Shown: positions 29,423 through 39,710, numbered from the stretch's first letter. The stretch is DNA of 64,000 bases from Roseateles oligotrophus (GCF_014204525.1 NZ_JACHLP010000012.1:1-64000), one strand, 5' to 3'. Program-made: numbers and translations. Notes: a model not told the origin generated them from the letters alone.

Positions 29423-31831
29423 ATGCAACACAAGGCAATCAAGAACAAGCGCGCCCTGCTGGCCACCAGCGTGGCGCTGGCGCTGTCCACCCTGGCGCTG
29501 TCCGCCGCGGCCCAGACCAGTCCCAAGCTGGGCCTGGGCCTGCGTGAGCTGGCCGCCCAGCAGCAAGGCCTGAGCGCCGCCAACAGCCGCACGACGGCGC
29601 TGGCCGGCAAGCAGGCCTTGCGTGCGGGCGATGCCCTGCTGTTCGACGCCCAGGAGCGGGTGCGCGTCAAGGTCACGCTGGACGGCCAACAGCCCCTGCC
29701 GGCGGTGCTGGCCGCCACCGAAGGCCTGGGCTCGCGCGTGCTGGCCTCCAGCGACAAATACCGCAAGGGCGTGCTGACGGCCTATGTGCCCGTCGGCGCG
29801 CTGAACAGCCTGGCCGAGACCGCGGGCGTGCGCTCGGTGGTGCTGGCCCTGGGCCTGGAAACCAATGTGGGTGCCACCACCTCGCAGGGCGCACCGGCCA
29901 TGCGCACCGATCAGGTCAATGCCCAGGGCATCACCGGCGCGGGCATCACCGTGGGCGTGATGTCCGACAGCTATAACACCAGCACCAATGCCGTCAAGGC
30001 CGCCAACGATGTGGCCAGCGGCGACCTGCCTGGCGCCGGCAACCCCCTGGGCAACACGGCCGAGGTGGTGGTGGTGAAGGACCAGGCCGGCGGCAGCGAC
30101 GAGGGCCGGGCCATGGCCCAGATCGTCCATGACCTGGCGCCGGGCGCCAAGCTCTGCTTCGCCACGGCCTATAACACCGAGGTCGACTTCGCCAACAATA
30201 TCCGCGCCCTGGCCGACAAGTCCGGCGCCTGCAAGGCCGATGTCATCGTGGATGACATCATCTATCTGGCCGAGCCCTTCTTCTCCGACGGCATCGTTGC
30301 CCAGGCGGCCGACGAGGTGGCGGCGGCCGGCGTGCCTTACTTCTCCTCGGCCGGCAATCGCAGCGCCAGCCAGGGCTATCTGTCGGACTTCCGTTCGGTC
30401 AGCAAGGCGGCGGCCACCACCGCCGGCCAGAGCGTCAACCTGGCCCTGATCGCCGACGCCGACAGCAGCGGCGGCTTCCACAACTTCAATAGCGGCGCGG
30501 GTGCGCCCGATGTGTCGCAGACCATCCAGTTCGGCGCCAACGGCCGGGTGGTGTTCCAGTGGAACGACCCCTTCGATGCGGGCAGGGTCACGACCGACTA
30601 CGACATCTACCTCTTCAATGCCGCGGGCACGGCCATCGTCTATTCCTCCAAGGACGACAACCTGGCCACCGACCAGCCGCTGGAATACATCTCCGCCCCG
30701 GCCGCCACCTACCAGTTGGTGGTGGTGCGCAAGGGCGCGGCCCCGGCCACGCCGGTGGCGAGCAAGCTGCGCTATGTGCTGTTCGGCTCGGTGGTGAATG
30801 CCGAGTATGTCGACTACAACACCCCCGTCACCTATGGCCACAACTCGGCCGCCGGCGCCATCGGCACGGCCGCCATTCCCTGGTTCCAGACCTACCAGCC
30901 CGAGTCCTTCACCTCGCCCGGCATGGTGCGCATGTATTTCGACCGGGCCGGCAACCGCCTGGCCGAACCCGAGGTGCGCATGAAGCCCGATGTGGCCGCC
31001 ATCGATGGCGTCAACACCACCTTCTTCAGCTCGGACTCTGCCGAGGACGCCGACACCTTCCCCAACTTCTTCGGCACCAGCGCGGCGGCTCCCCATGCCG
31101 CGGCCGTGGCGGCCCTGCTGCTGCAGAAGGCCGGTGGCCCGGGCTCGCTGACGCCCGCCCAGGTGCGCAGCGTGCTGCAGAGCACGGCCCTGCCGCACAG
31201 CCTGCAGCCCAATCTGGTGGAGGCCGTGGCCATTGCCGGGGCGGCCAAGGTGACGGTGTCGGCCGAGGGCAATGGCGACACGCCCAGCTCCTTCAACCCG
31301 AATGCCTTCAAGCTGTCCATGGTGGCGCCGGCTGGTTACACCTTGCAGAACGTGGTGCTGGACCTCAGCACCGCCAATGCCGCCCGGGTGCGCCTGGGCG
31401 TGCCCGCGCCGGGCATGTTGTTCGATCCGCGCGCGGCCACCACCGGCTACCCGCTGACCCTGGGCGCGCTGAAGAATATCAGCGCCGGCCAGATCAGCTT
31501 CAGCCGCGCCGGCGTGCTGGCCAACACCCAGTTCGACAAGCTGACGGTCAATTTCACGGCCGGCGCTTTCGGCAACAAGAGCAGCATGGGCTTTGGCGTC
31601 GACCGGGACGAGCGCGCCACCGGCGGCGGCGGCAATGCCGCCGATCTGCTGGCCGGTGCCACCGTCAGCGGCGTGGTGGCGGTGCCGGGCGGCGGCACGA
31701 TTCCCTTCAGCACCACGCTCAAGCCAAGGCAGTTCGCCAAGGGCTTCTCGCCCCTGGATGGCTTCGGCTTGATCGACGCGCTGAGCGCCGTCAACGCGGT
31801 CAATCCGCTCCCGACCAAGTCGGCCCGCTGA
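29423..31831 (+). CDS. secreted subtilisin-family (S8) serine peptidase
   Basis: This 802-residue protein has a signal peptide (1-30) and an S8 domain. The Asp is D182 (VGVMSDSYN) and the nucleophile is S553 in GTSAAAPH. The usual HGT-type His motif is replaced by D226-E-G-R followed by VHD with H236, as in a divergent S8 branch. An N-terminal stretch of about 150 residues and a C-terminal region of about 230 residues flank the domain. No PEP-CTERM or other anchor is visible, so it is probably released or periplasmic. AAGGAA precedes the ATG. It may process surface proteins such as the neighbouring PEP-CTERM protein; that is inference. Confidence 0.88.
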   Translation: MQHKAIKNKRALLATSVALALSTLALSAAAQTSPKLGLGLRELAAQQQGLSAANSRTTALAGKQALRAGDALLFDAQERVRVKVTLDGQQPLPAVLAATEGLGSRVLASSDKYRKGVLTAYVPVGALNSLAETAGVRSVVLALGLETNVGATTSQGAPAMRTDQVNAQGITGAGITVGVMSDSYNTSTNAVKAANDVASGDLPGAGNPLGNTAEVVVVKDQAGGSDEGRAMAQIVHDLAPGAKLCFATAYNTEVDFANNIRALADKSGACKADVIVDDIIYLAEPFFSDGIVAQAADEVAAAGVPYFSSAGNRSASQGYLSDFRSVSKAAATTAGQSVNLALIADADSSGGFHNFNSGAGAPDVSQTIQFGANGRVVFQWNDPFDAGRVTTDYDIYLFNAAGTAIVYSSKDDNLATDQPLEYISAPAATYQLVVVRKGAAPATPVASKLRYVLFGSVVNAEYVDYNTPVTYGHNSAAGAIGTAAIPWFQTYQPESFTSPGMVRMYFDRAGNRLAEPEVRMKPDVAAIDGVNTTFFSSDSAEDADTFPNFFGTSAAAPHAAAVAALLLQKAGGPGSLTPAQVRSVLQSTALPHSLQPNLVEAVAIAGAAKVTVSAEGNGDTPSSFNPNAFKLSMVAPAGYTLQNVVLDLSTANAARVRLGVPAPGMLFDPRAATTGYPLTLGALKNISAGQISFSRAGVLANTQFDKLTVNFTAGAFGNKSSMGFGVDRDERATGGGGNAADLLAGATVSGVVAVPGGGTIPFSTTLKPRQFAKGFSPLDGFGLIDALSAVNAVNPLPTKSAR

Positions 31832-31840
31832 GGCTCTGGC

Positions 31841-34129
31841 CTAGGTCTGGCTCAGCGCCTGCAGCACCCGCTCGGCCGTGGCGGGTGCGTGCAGCAGCGG
31901 GTCGCAGCCCGCCGGCCCGCAGGCCGCCACAGCATCCTTCAGGGCCAGCAGCACGGCAAAGCCCAGCAGCAGGGGTGGCTCGCCGACGGCCTTGGAGCAG
32001 TGGATGCTGTCGGCCGCATTGGGCTGGGCGTAGAGACTAACTCTAAAGTCGGGCGGCATATCGTTGGCCGTCGGGATTTTGTAGGTGCTGGGGGCGTGGG
32101 TCCTCAGCAGGCCGGAGTCGGGATGCCAGACCAGCTCCTCGGTCGTCAGCCAGCCGGCGCCCTGCACAAAAGCGCCCTCGACCTGGCCGATGTCCAGCGC
32201 CGGGTTGATGGACTGGCCGGCATCGTGCAGCAGGTCGGCGCGCAGCATGCGGTTCTCGCCGGTCAGCGTGTCGATGAGGACCTCGGCCACGGCGGCGCCG
32301 TAGGCGAAGTAGTAGAAGGGCTTGCCCTGCAGCTTCTCGCGGTCCCAGCACAGGCCGGGCGTGGCGTAAAAGCCCTCGCTCCACAGCTGCACTCTTTGCA
32401 GATAGGCCTGGGCGACCAGCTCGCGAAAACTCAATCGCCGCTCGCCCGCGCCAATCTGGCCCTGGGCAAAGCACACATCGGCTTCGCTGCAGCCCAGCAG
32501 CTTGGCCGCCACGGGCAGCAGGCGCTGCTTGATGCGCCGAGCCGCATCCTGGGCCGCCTTGCCGTTCAGATCGCTGCCGGTGGAGGCGGCGGTGGCCGAG
32601 GTGTTGGCGATCTTCTGCGTGTCGGTGGCGCTGCAGCGTACCTGGGCCATGTCCAGGCCCAGCTCCTGCGCCACCACCTGGGCCACCTTGGTGTTCAGGC
32701 CCTGGCCCATCTCGGTGCCGCCATGGTTCACCAGCACCGAGCCGTCGGTGTAGACATGGACCAGGGCGCCGGCCTGGTTGAGGTGGACCACATTGAAGGA
32801 GATGCCGAACTTCACCGGCGTCAGCGCCAGGCCTTTTTTCAGCAGGGGGCTGCTGGCATTGAAGGCGGCAATTTCGGCGCGGCGGGCGTGGTAATCGCTG
32901 CTGGCGATCAATTGCTCGGTCAGCGCGTGTAACTGGTTATCTTCCACCGTCTGGCCATAGGGCGTGGTGTTGTGCCCAGCTTCGTCACGGTAGAAATTGC
33001 GCTGCCGAACCAGCAGCGGGTCCAGCTGCAGGCGGCGTGCCACCGAGTCCAGAATCATCTCGATGGCCAGGGCGCCTTGCGGCCCGCCAAAACCGCGGAA
33101 GGCGGTATTGCTCTGGGTATTGGTGCGGGCGCAAAAGCCGTGCATGGCCACATGGGGCAGCCAGTAGGCATTGTCGAAATGGCAGAGCGCGCGCGCCATC
33201 ACCGGGGCGGACAGATCGGCCGAGTGGCCGCAGTTGGCGATCAGCTCGACCTCGGCCGCCAGGATCTGGCCCTGCCCGTCAAAGCCGAGCTGCCAGCGGT
33301 AGTCAAAGCCGTGGCGGCGGCCGGTGATGAGGAAGTCGTCATCGCGGTCCAGGCGCAGCTTGACCGGCCGGCCCAGCCGGTGCGCGGCGATGGCGGCCAC
33401 GCAGGCGAACAGGGCCGACTGCGACTCCTTGCCGCCAAAGCCGCCCCCCATGCGCCGGCACTGCAGCTGCACGGCATGCGCCTGCCAACCCAGGGCGTGG
33501 GCGACCAGTTGCTGCATCTCGCTGGGGTGCTGGGTGGAGCAATGGATCAGCAGGCTGTCCTGCTCCTGCGGCAGGGCGTAGCTGATCTGGCCTTCCAGAT
33601 AAAACTGTTCTTGGCCGCCCACGCGCCATTCCCCAATCAGGCGATGCGGCGCGGCCTGCAGGGCGGCGGCGGCATCGCCACGGCTCAGATGCATGGGCGG
33701 GATCACGTACTGGCCGGCGGCATGGGCCTCCAGCGCCGTCAAGACCGGTGGCAGGGCCTCGCACCGGATCGCTTGCCTGGCCAGCGCGGCCGCACGCCGC
33801 GCCAGCTCGCGGCTGCTGGCGATGATGGCGAACACCGGCTGGCCCAGATAACTCAATTTTTCGGCGGCAAGAATGGGGTCGTCATGCAGCAGCGGGCCGC
33901 AGTTGTTCTCGCCCGGAATATCGGCCGCCGTCAGCACCGCCACGACGCCGGGCTGGCGGCGCAGCAGTTCCAGATCGATGGACAGTAGGTGGCCATGGGC
34001 TATCGGCGACAGGCCCAAGGCCGCATGCAGCGTGCCCTGCAGCTCCGGCAAGTCATCGCAGTAGCGGGCCTCGCCCGAGACATGCAGGGCGGCGGATTCG
34101 TGCGTGCGGTTTTTTCCGACAGCGCTCAT
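31841..34129 (-). CDS. xdhB: xanthine dehydrogenase, molybdopterin-binding subunit
   Basis: This 762-residue large subunit holds the molybdenum site of the two-subunit bacterial xanthine dehydrogenase, which oxidises hypoxanthine and xanthine to urate. Family motifs are GGGFGGKE, RGFGGPQGA, GGTEMGQGLNTK and the catalytic-Glu stretch KAVGEPPLLL. The start at 34129 is set by AGGAG upstream and by the ATGA overlap with the xdhA stop; a longer frame to 34201 has no support. It is cotranscribed with xdhA. Cofactor insertion should depend on XdhC, encoded far to the left. Confidence 0.95.
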   Translation of the reverse strand: MSAVGKNRTHESAALHVSGEARYCDDLPELQGTLHAALGLSPIAHGHLLSIDLELLRRQPGVVAVLTAADIPGENNCGPLLHDDPILAAEKLSYLGQPVFAIIASSRELARRAAALARQAIRCEALPPVLTALEAHAAGQYVIPPMHLSRGDAAAALQAAPHRLIGEWRVGGQEQFYLEGQISYALPQEQDSLLIHCSTQHPSEMQQLVAHALGWQAHAVQLQCRRMGGGFGGKESQSALFACVAAIAAHRLGRPVKLRLDRDDDFLITGRRHGFDYRWQLGFDGQGQILAAEVELIANCGHSADLSAPVMARALCHFDNAYWLPHVAMHGFCARTNTQSNTAFRGFGGPQGALAIEMILDSVARRLQLDPLLVRQRNFYRDEAGHNTTPYGQTVEDNQLHALTEQLIASSDYHARRAEIAAFNASSPLLKKGLALTPVKFGISFNVVHLNQAGALVHVYTDGSVLVNHGGTEMGQGLNTKVAQVVAQELGLDMAQVRCSATDTQKIANTSATAASTGSDLNGKAAQDAARRIKQRLLPVAAKLLGCSEADVCFAQGQIGAGERRLSFRELVAQAYLQRVQLWSEGFYATPGLCWDREKLQGKPFYYFAYGAAVAEVLIDTLTGENRMLRADLLHDAGQSINPALDIGQVEGAFVQGAGWLTTEELVWHPDSGLLRTHAPSTYKIPTANDMPPDFRVSLYAQPNAADSIHCSKAVGEPPLLLGFAVLLALKDAVAACGPAGCDPLLHAPATAERVLQALSQT

Positions 34130-35664
34130 GCTTGGCTCCTGAGCTGCCAGATCCGGCTTTGTTGCGCCAGCAAGGGCTGCTCCGGTCGCGTCTCCAGCCA
34201 CAACTTGTGCATCAGGTTTTGCGCCACCCTGAGGCGGTAGTCGCTGCTGGCCCGCATATCGCTCAGGGGCTGGAAGTCCTGACTCAAGGCTTGAGCGGCA
34301 AGCGCCGCCGCCTCGGCCGACCAGGCTTGGCCCAGCAAGGCCGCTTCGGCGGCGGCCGCGCGCTTGACGGTGGCAGCCATGCCGCCAAACACCAGGCGGG
34401 CCTGACGCACGGTTTGATCGGCATCCAGCTGCAGGGCGAAGACGGCGCAGAGGGCGGAGATATCGCTATCAAAGCGCTTGCTGATCTTGTAGGCGCGCAG
34501 CGGCTGATTCGCTGCGGGCAGGGGCAGGTGCAGGGCTTCGACAAACTCGCCGGGCCGCAGCGCGTTCTTCATATAGTCCAGATAAAAGTCCTGCAAGGGC
34601 AGGCGGCGCTGCGCGGCGCTTTGGCGCAGCACGATGTCGGCGCCCAGGGCGATCAGGGCCGGCGCGCCGTCGCCGATGGGCGAGCCATTGGCGATATTGC
34701 CGCCCAGGGTGCCGGCCTGGCGCACCGGCGGCGAGGCAAAGCGCAGCCACAGCTCGCGCAGCTCGGGCGCGGCCTCGCTGAGCGCGGCCCAGGCCTGTTC
34801 CAGCCGGGCGCCCGCGCCTATCCACAGGCCGGGGCGGCTATCCGCCCAGGGCTCGCTGCGGATCTCGCGCAGCGCGGCGACGGCACCCAGATAAATGAGC
34901 TCGCCCAGATCGCGGAATTGCTTGTTGTGCCAGAGGGCTATATCGGTGCTGCCGGCCAGCAGCCGGGCCTGGGGCAGGGCCAGGCGGAGTTCGGCCAGTG
35001 CCGCCAGCGAGCGGGGGGCGTGGAAGTGGTCGATGCGCTGTTGGAATGCCGGGTTGGCCGCGGCGTAATGCAGGGGTGGGTCTTGCTGCAGCTGCTGCAG
35101 CGCGGCCGTGATGGGGGCGCTGTTGATGCGCTGCTGGGGCCGCTCGAACATGGCCTGGCCGGCATCCAGGATGGGCCGGTAGCCGGTGCAGCGGCAGAGA
35201 TTGCCGGCCAGATCGTCGGCCAGCTGCTGGCGCGTGGGCCGGCTGCCGGCCTCGCAGTGGCGCTCGTAGCAGGCTTGCAAGCTCATCACAAAGCCGGGGG
35301 TGCAGAAGCCGCACTGGCTGGCGTGGCAGTCCAGCATGGCTTGCTGGACCGGGTTGAGCGCCTGGCTGCTGCCCAGATCCTCCACCGTCAACAAGGCCAG
35401 GCCGTCCAGCGTGGGCAGGAACTGGGTGCAGGCATTGACATTGCGCAGCTGCAACTGGCCGTCCACCAGCTCGCCCAGCAAGACGGTGCAGGCGCCGCAA
35501 TCGCCCTCGGCGCAGCCTTCCTTCGTGCCCGTGCAGTGCGCGTGCTCGCGCAGCCATTGCAAGACCGTGGTGCTGGGGGCCAGGTCTTGCACCGAGCGGA
35601 TCTCGCCGCCTTGGAAGAAGCGGATGGGACGCGGCGCGATCGTTGTTGGGGGGCTTGTGCTCAT
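34126..35664 (-). CDS. xdhA: xanthine dehydrogenase, FeS/FAD subunit
   Basis: This 512-residue small subunit has two 2Fe-2S clusters: EGDCGACTVLLGEL near residue 55, then GFCTPGF and LCRCTGYRPI. An FAD domain with GGNIANGSPIGDGAPAL and a C-terminal CO-dehydrogenase-flavoprotein-type domain follow. It carries electrons from the Mo site to NAD+. The start at 35664 begins MSTSPPT; an open frame extends 23 codons further. Its stop overlaps the xdhB start by four bases. The gene is divergent from guanine deaminase over only 46 bases, so the two promoters must overlap. Confidence 0.95.
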   Translation of the reverse strand: MSTSPPTTIAPRPIRFFQGGEIRSVQDLAPSTTVLQWLREHAHCTGTKEGCAEGDCGACTVLLGELVDGQLQLRNVNACTQFLPTLDGLALLTVEDLGSSQALNPVQQAMLDCHASQCGFCTPGFVMSLQACYERHCEAGSRPTRQQLADDLAGNLCRCTGYRPILDAGQAMFERPQQRINSAPITAALQQLQQDPPLHYAAANPAFQQRIDHFHAPRSLAALAELRLALPQARLLAGSTDIALWHNKQFRDLGELIYLGAVAALREIRSEPWADSRPGLWIGAGARLEQAWAALSEAAPELRELWLRFASPPVRQAGTLGGNIANGSPIGDGAPALIALGADIVLRQSAAQRRLPLQDFYLDYMKNALRPGEFVEALHLPLPAANQPLRAYKISKRFDSDISALCAVFALQLDADQTVRQARLVFGGMAATVKRAAAAEAALLGQAWSAEAAALAAQALSQDFQPLSDMRASSDYRLRVAQNLMHKLWLETRPEQPLLAQQSRIWQLRSQA

Positions 35665-35710
35665 GGGGAAAGGCCAGGGCTGCGGGCGCAAAGATATAGG
35701 ATGCCACGGT

Positions 35711-37060
35711 ATGTCATTTGCCGCCGCCTCCACCCCCTCTGTTTCCCCAACTAGCAGATTGGCCCTGCGTGGCGATTTGCTGGACTTCGTGGCTCAAGCT
35801 GAATGGGGTGAGCTGGAAACTTCCGCCCTGCGCTTTCAGCCCGATCACTGGCTCTTGATTGAAAACGGCCGTGTGCAGGGCACGCAAGCTCAGGCGCCCG
35901 ATGCGGCCGAGGGTTGGGACTTGCAGGACTTCAGTGGCCGACTGATCCTGCCGGGCTTTATCGACAGCCATGTGCATTGCCCGCAGCTGGATGTGATCGC
36001 CTCCTACGGCGCGGAGCTGCTGGACTGGCTCAATACCTATACCTTCCCGGCCGAATGCCGCTACGCCGATCCGGCCGTGGCGCAGCAGGGTGCCCAGCGT
36101 TTTCTCGATGCTTTGCTGGCCCATGGCACGACGGCGGCGGTGGTCTTCCCCACCGTGCACAAGGTGTCAGTCGAGGCCTTGTTCGCGGCCGCCGAGCAGC
36201 GCGGCATGCGCCTGATCACCGGCAAGGTCTTGATGGACCGCAACGCCCCGCCGGCCCTGCTGGACGATGTGCAGAGCGCCGAGCGCGATTGCCTGGACCT
36301 GATCTCTCGCTGGCATGGCCGGGGCCGCCTGGCCTATGCGGTGACGCCCCGCTTCGCCCCCACCAGCACGCCCGCGCAGCTGGCCATGGCCGGTGCCCTG
36401 TGCCGTGCCGATGCCTCGTTATTCATGCAAACCCATGTGGCCGAGAACCGGGATGAGGTGCGCTGGGTGGCGGAGTTATTCCCCACCGCACGCAGCTATC
36501 TCGATGTGTACGAGCGGGCCGGCTTGCTGCACCCCCGTGCCTTGCTGGCCCACGGCATCTGGCTGGACGAGGCGGACCGCCGGGCGTTGGCGCGCAGCGG
36601 GGCGCAGCTGGTGTTCTGCCCCTCGTCCAATCTATTCCTGGGCAGCGGTTTGTTCGACTGGCCGGCGGCGCATCAGGCCGGGGTGAATATCAGCCTGGCC
36701 AGCGATGTGGGCGGCGGCAGCAGCCTGTCCATGCAGCGCAATCTGCTGGATGCCTACAAGGTGCAGGCGCTGGCGGGGCGGCGCATGACGGCCTGGTCCG
36801 GCCTCTACGCCGCCACCCGCGGCGCGGCCGAGGCCCTGGGTTTGGCGCAGGAGATGGGGCATTTCGGCGTCGGTACACTGGCCGATGTGTGCGTGTGGGA
36901 TTGGGCACAGGGCCCGGTGGCCCGGGCGCGGGACGAGGTCGTGCGGGGTCTGCACGAACGCGTGTTCGCCTGGATGTGCTTGTCTGACGAGCGCAATCTG
37001 CTGCGCAGCTATGTGTCTGGGAAAATACGCTATTCACGTGACGAAGGCATGAAGGGCTGA
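35711..37060 (+). CDS. guaD: guanine deaminase
   Basis: This 449-residue amidohydrolase-superfamily enzyme converts guanine to xanthine, the substrate of the neighbouring xanthine dehydrogenase. Metal-binding and family motifs are PGFIDSHVHCPQ, THVAEN, FCPSSNLFLGSG and SDVGGGSSLSMQ. The ATG start at 35711 begins MSFAAAS. The gene is divergent from xdhAB and 48 bases upstream of the importer ATPase gene on its own strand, so guanine deamination and purine uptake are probably coexpressed. Confidence 0.94.
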   Translation: MSFAAASTPSVSPTSRLALRGDLLDFVAQAEWGELETSALRFQPDHWLLIENGRVQGTQAQAPDAAEGWDLQDFSGRLILPGFIDSHVHCPQLDVIASYGAELLDWLNTYTFPAECRYADPAVAQQGAQRFLDALLAHGTTAAVVFPTVHKVSVEALFAAAEQRGMRLITGKVLMDRNAPPALLDDVQSAERDCLDLISRWHGRGRLAYAVTPRFAPTSTPAQLAMAGALCRADASLFMQTHVAENRDEVRWVAELFPTARSYLDVYERAGLLHPRALLAHGIWLDEADRRALARSGAQLVFCPSSNLFLGSGLFDWPAAHQAGVNISLASDVGGGSSLSMQRNLLDAYKVQALAGRRMTAWSGLYAATRGAAEALGLAQEMGHFGVGTLADVCVWDWAQGPVARARDEVVRGLHERVFAWMCLSDERNLLRSYVSGKIRYSRDEGMKG

Positions 37061-37108
37061 GCCCTGTTTCTTCGCTGCCGTCTCTTCGCCCTCAGCCCTT
37101 TCTTTTCG

Positions 37109-38644
37109 ATGAAACCACGCCTGGAACTCAGCGGCATCAGCAAGCAGTACCCGGCCGTCAAGGCCAATGACGGGGTCAGCCTCAGCGTGAGCCCGGGGCA
37201 GATCCACGCCGTGCTGGGCGAGAACGGCGCCGGCAAATCCACCTTGATGAAGATCATCTACGGCGCGGTCCAGCCCGACGCCGGCGAGATCCGCTGGAAC
37301 GGCCAGGCCTTGGCGCTGAAGAGCCCGGCCGAGGCCAGGGCACTGGGCATCAGCATGGTCTACCAGCATTTCTCGCTGTTCGACACGCTGACCGCGGCCG
37401 AGAACGTCTGGCTGGGTCTGGACAAAACGCTGAGCCTGGCCGAGGTGATTGCGCGCATCCGCAAGCTGGCGCAGAGCTACGGCCTGGAGGTGGACCCCAT
37501 GCGGCCGGTGCACACCTTGTCGGTGGGCGAGCGCCAGCGGGTCGAGATCGTGCGGGCCTTGCTGGGCCGGCCCCAGCTGCTGATCCTGGACGAGCCCACC
37601 TCGGTGCTGACCCCGCAGGCGGTGGAAAAGCTGTTTGCCACCCTGCGCCTGCTGGCGGGTGAGGGCTGCTCCATCCTCTACATCAGCCACAAGCTGGACG
37701 AGATCCGTGCCCTCTGCGATCACTGCACGGTGATGCGGGCCGGCAAGGTCACAGGCGAGTTGGACCCGCGCGCCAGCAGCAATGCCGAGCTCTCGCGCCT
37801 GATGATAGGCAGCGAGCCGCCGCCGCTGCGCGCCGCACCGGCCGCCGCGGCGCGCAAGAGCGAGCTGCCGGCCCTGGCCCTGCGCCGCCTGAGCCTGGCC
37901 AAGTCGCAGGCCTTCGGCACCACCCTGGTCGATCTGGAACTGGAGCTGCGCAGCGGCGAGATCCTCGGCGTGGCCGGGGTGTCGGGCAATGGCCAGCAGG
38001 AGTTGATGGCGGCGCTGTCGGGCGAGGACCCGCGCGGCGAAGCGGGTTCGGTGCAGCTCTTCGGCCAGGACATCGCCCGCAGCAGCGCGCGCAAACGCCG
38101 CCATCTGGGCCTGCACTTTGTGCCGGAGGAACGGTTGGGGCGGGGCGCGGTGCCCGATTTGTCGCTGGCGCAGAACACCTTGCTGACGCGGACCGAGAGC
38201 GTCGGCCGCTGGGGCTGGATCCGGCTAGGCCAGGTCCAGCATCTGGCCGAGAGCTTGATCGCCCGCTTCAATGTCCGCGCCGGTGGCGCGGGTGCGGCGG
38301 CGCGCAGCCTGTCGGGCGGCAATCTGCAGAAATTCATCGTCGGCCGCGAGATCTCGGCCGCGCCCAAGGTCTTGATCATCGCGCAGCCGACCTGGGGCGT
38401 GGATGTGGGCGCGGCGGCGCAGATCCGCGCCGAGTTGCTGAAATTGCGCGATAGCGGCTGCGCCGTCTTGGTGCTGAGCGAGGAGTTGGACGAGTTGTTT
38501 GAGATCAGTGATCGCCTGGTGGTGATGGCCCAGGGCCGTCTGTCGCCGGTGCTGCCCATCGCGCAGGCCAATCGCGAGTTGGTGGGCGAGTGGATGAGCG
38601 GGCTGTGGCAGGCGGGCCAGCAGGGAGGGGCTCGATATGTTTAA
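37109..38644 (+). CDS. BMP-type nucleoside/purine ABC importer, ATP-binding protein (two ABC domains)
   Basis: This 511-residue ATPase has two ABC domains. The first has a full Walker A (GENGAGKST), signature LSVGERQR and Walker B LLILDEPTS. The second has a degenerate Walker A (GVSGNGQQE) and signature SGGNLQKF, normal for the RbsA/YufO group. With two permeases and a BMP-family binding protein it forms a purine nucleoside or base importer of the Nup/Bmp type. Context with guaD and xdh makes purines or nucleosides the likely cargo. The following permease gene overlaps its end by eight bases. Confidence 0.92.
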   Translation: MKPRLELSGISKQYPAVKANDGVSLSVSPGQIHAVLGENGAGKSTLMKIIYGAVQPDAGEIRWNGQALALKSPAEARALGISMVYQHFSLFDTLTAAENVWLGLDKTLSLAEVIARIRKLAQSYGLEVDPMRPVHTLSVGERQRVEIVRALLGRPQLLILDEPTSVLTPQAVEKLFATLRLLAGEGCSILYISHKLDEIRALCDHCTVMRAGKVTGELDPRASSNAELSRLMIGSEPPPLRAAPAAAARKSELPALALRRLSLAKSQAFGTTLVDLELELRSGEILGVAGVSGNGQQELMAALSGEDPRGEAGSVQLFGQDIARSSARKRRHLGLHFVPEERLGRGAVPDLSLAQNTLLTRTESVGRWGWIRLGQVQHLAESLIARFNVRAGGAGAAARSLSGGNLQKFIVGREISAAPKVLIIAQPTWGVDVGAAAQIRAELLKLRDSGCAVLVLSEELDELFEISDRLVVMAQGRLSPVLPIAQANRELVGEWMSGLWQAGQQGGARYV

Positions 38645-39710
38645 GCTGGAAGCGCGCCCCCAGCCTTCCAAGCTGATGGCCCTGGCCTCGCCGCTGATGG
38701 CGCTGGCCCTCACGGTGGCGCTGGGCCTGGCCTTGTTCCTGCTGCTGGGCAAGGATCCGTTGCGCGGCCTGCAGATGTTCTTTTGGGAGCCCATACGCAG
38801 CGCCTACGCCTGGAGTGAGCTGGGCCTGAAGGCCACGCCGCTGATCCTGATCGCCCTGGGCCTGGCCCTGTGCTTTCGCTCCAATGTCTGGAATATCGGG
38901 GCCGAGGGCCAGTTCATCATCGGCGCCCTGGCCGGGGGCTGGGTGGCCATGCAGGCCGATGCGGGCTCCAGCCGCGTCCTGCTGGTGACGGCGATTCTGC
39001 TGGCCGGCAGCCTGGGCGGCATGGCTTGGGCCGCCATCACGGCGGGCCTGCGCTCGCGCTTCAACGCCAACGAGATTCTGGTCAGCCTGATGCTGGTCTA
39101 TGTGGCCGATCTGCTCTTGAGCTATCTGGTCTACGGGCCCTGGAAGGACCCGGCCGGCTACAACTTCCCGCAGTCCATCAGCTTTTTGGCGGTCAGCAAG
39201 ATCCCCAAGCTGATCGAGGGCACGCGCCTGCATATCGGCGTGCTGATCGCGGCCGGCGCGGTGCTGGCCATGTGGGTCTTCATGTTCCGCAGCTATGCGG
39301 GCTTTGCCCTGCAGGTGGGCGGCCTGGCGCCGGCGGCGGCGCGCTATGCGGGCTTTTCTTCACAAGGGGCGTTGTGGACGACCTTGCTGGTCTCGGGCGG
39401 CCTGGCCGGCCTGGCCGGGGCGCTGGAGGTGGCGGGGCCGCTGGGCCAGTTGACGCCCTATGTGCCGGCGGGCTACGGCTTTGCCGCCATCATCGTGGCC
39501 TTTGTCGGGCGTCTGCATCCGCTGGGCATTGTGTTCTCGGGCCTGTTGATGAGCATGTTCTATATCGGCGGCGAGCTGGCGCAGTCGCGCCTGGGCCTGC
39601 CCAAATCCATCACCGGGGTGTTCCAGGGCCTGCTGCTGTTCAGCCTGCTGGCCAGCGACACCTTGATCCATTACCGCTTGCGCCGGGCCTCTGGGCCCCA
39701 AGCCAAATAA
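38637..39710 (+). CDS. ABC importer permease (NupP/YufP-like)
   Basis: This 357-residue membrane protein has about ten helices and belongs to the branched-chain-type/BPD_transp_2 permease family. It includes NVWNIGAEGQFIIGALAGG, where the NIGAEG motif contacts the ATPase. The ATG lies within the end of the ATPase gene. It is one of two permeases that form the channel of the purine importer. Confidence 0.92.
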   Translation: MFKLEARPQPSKLMALASPLMALALTVALGLALFLLLGKDPLRGLQMFFWEPIRSAYAWSELGLKATPLILIALGLALCFRSNVWNIGAEGQFIIGALAGGWVAMQADAGSSRVLLVTAILLAGSLGGMAWAAITAGLRSRFNANEILVSLMLVYVADLLLSYLVYGPWKDPAGYNFPQSISFLAVSKIPKLIEGTRLHIGVLIAAGAVLAMWVFMFRSYAGFALQVGGLAPAAARYAGFSSQGALWTTLLVSGGLAGLAGALEVAGPLGQLTPYVPAGYGFAAIIVAFVGRLHPLGIVFSGLLMSMFYIGGELAQSRLGLPKSITGVFQGLLLFSLLASDTLIHYRLRRASGPQAK

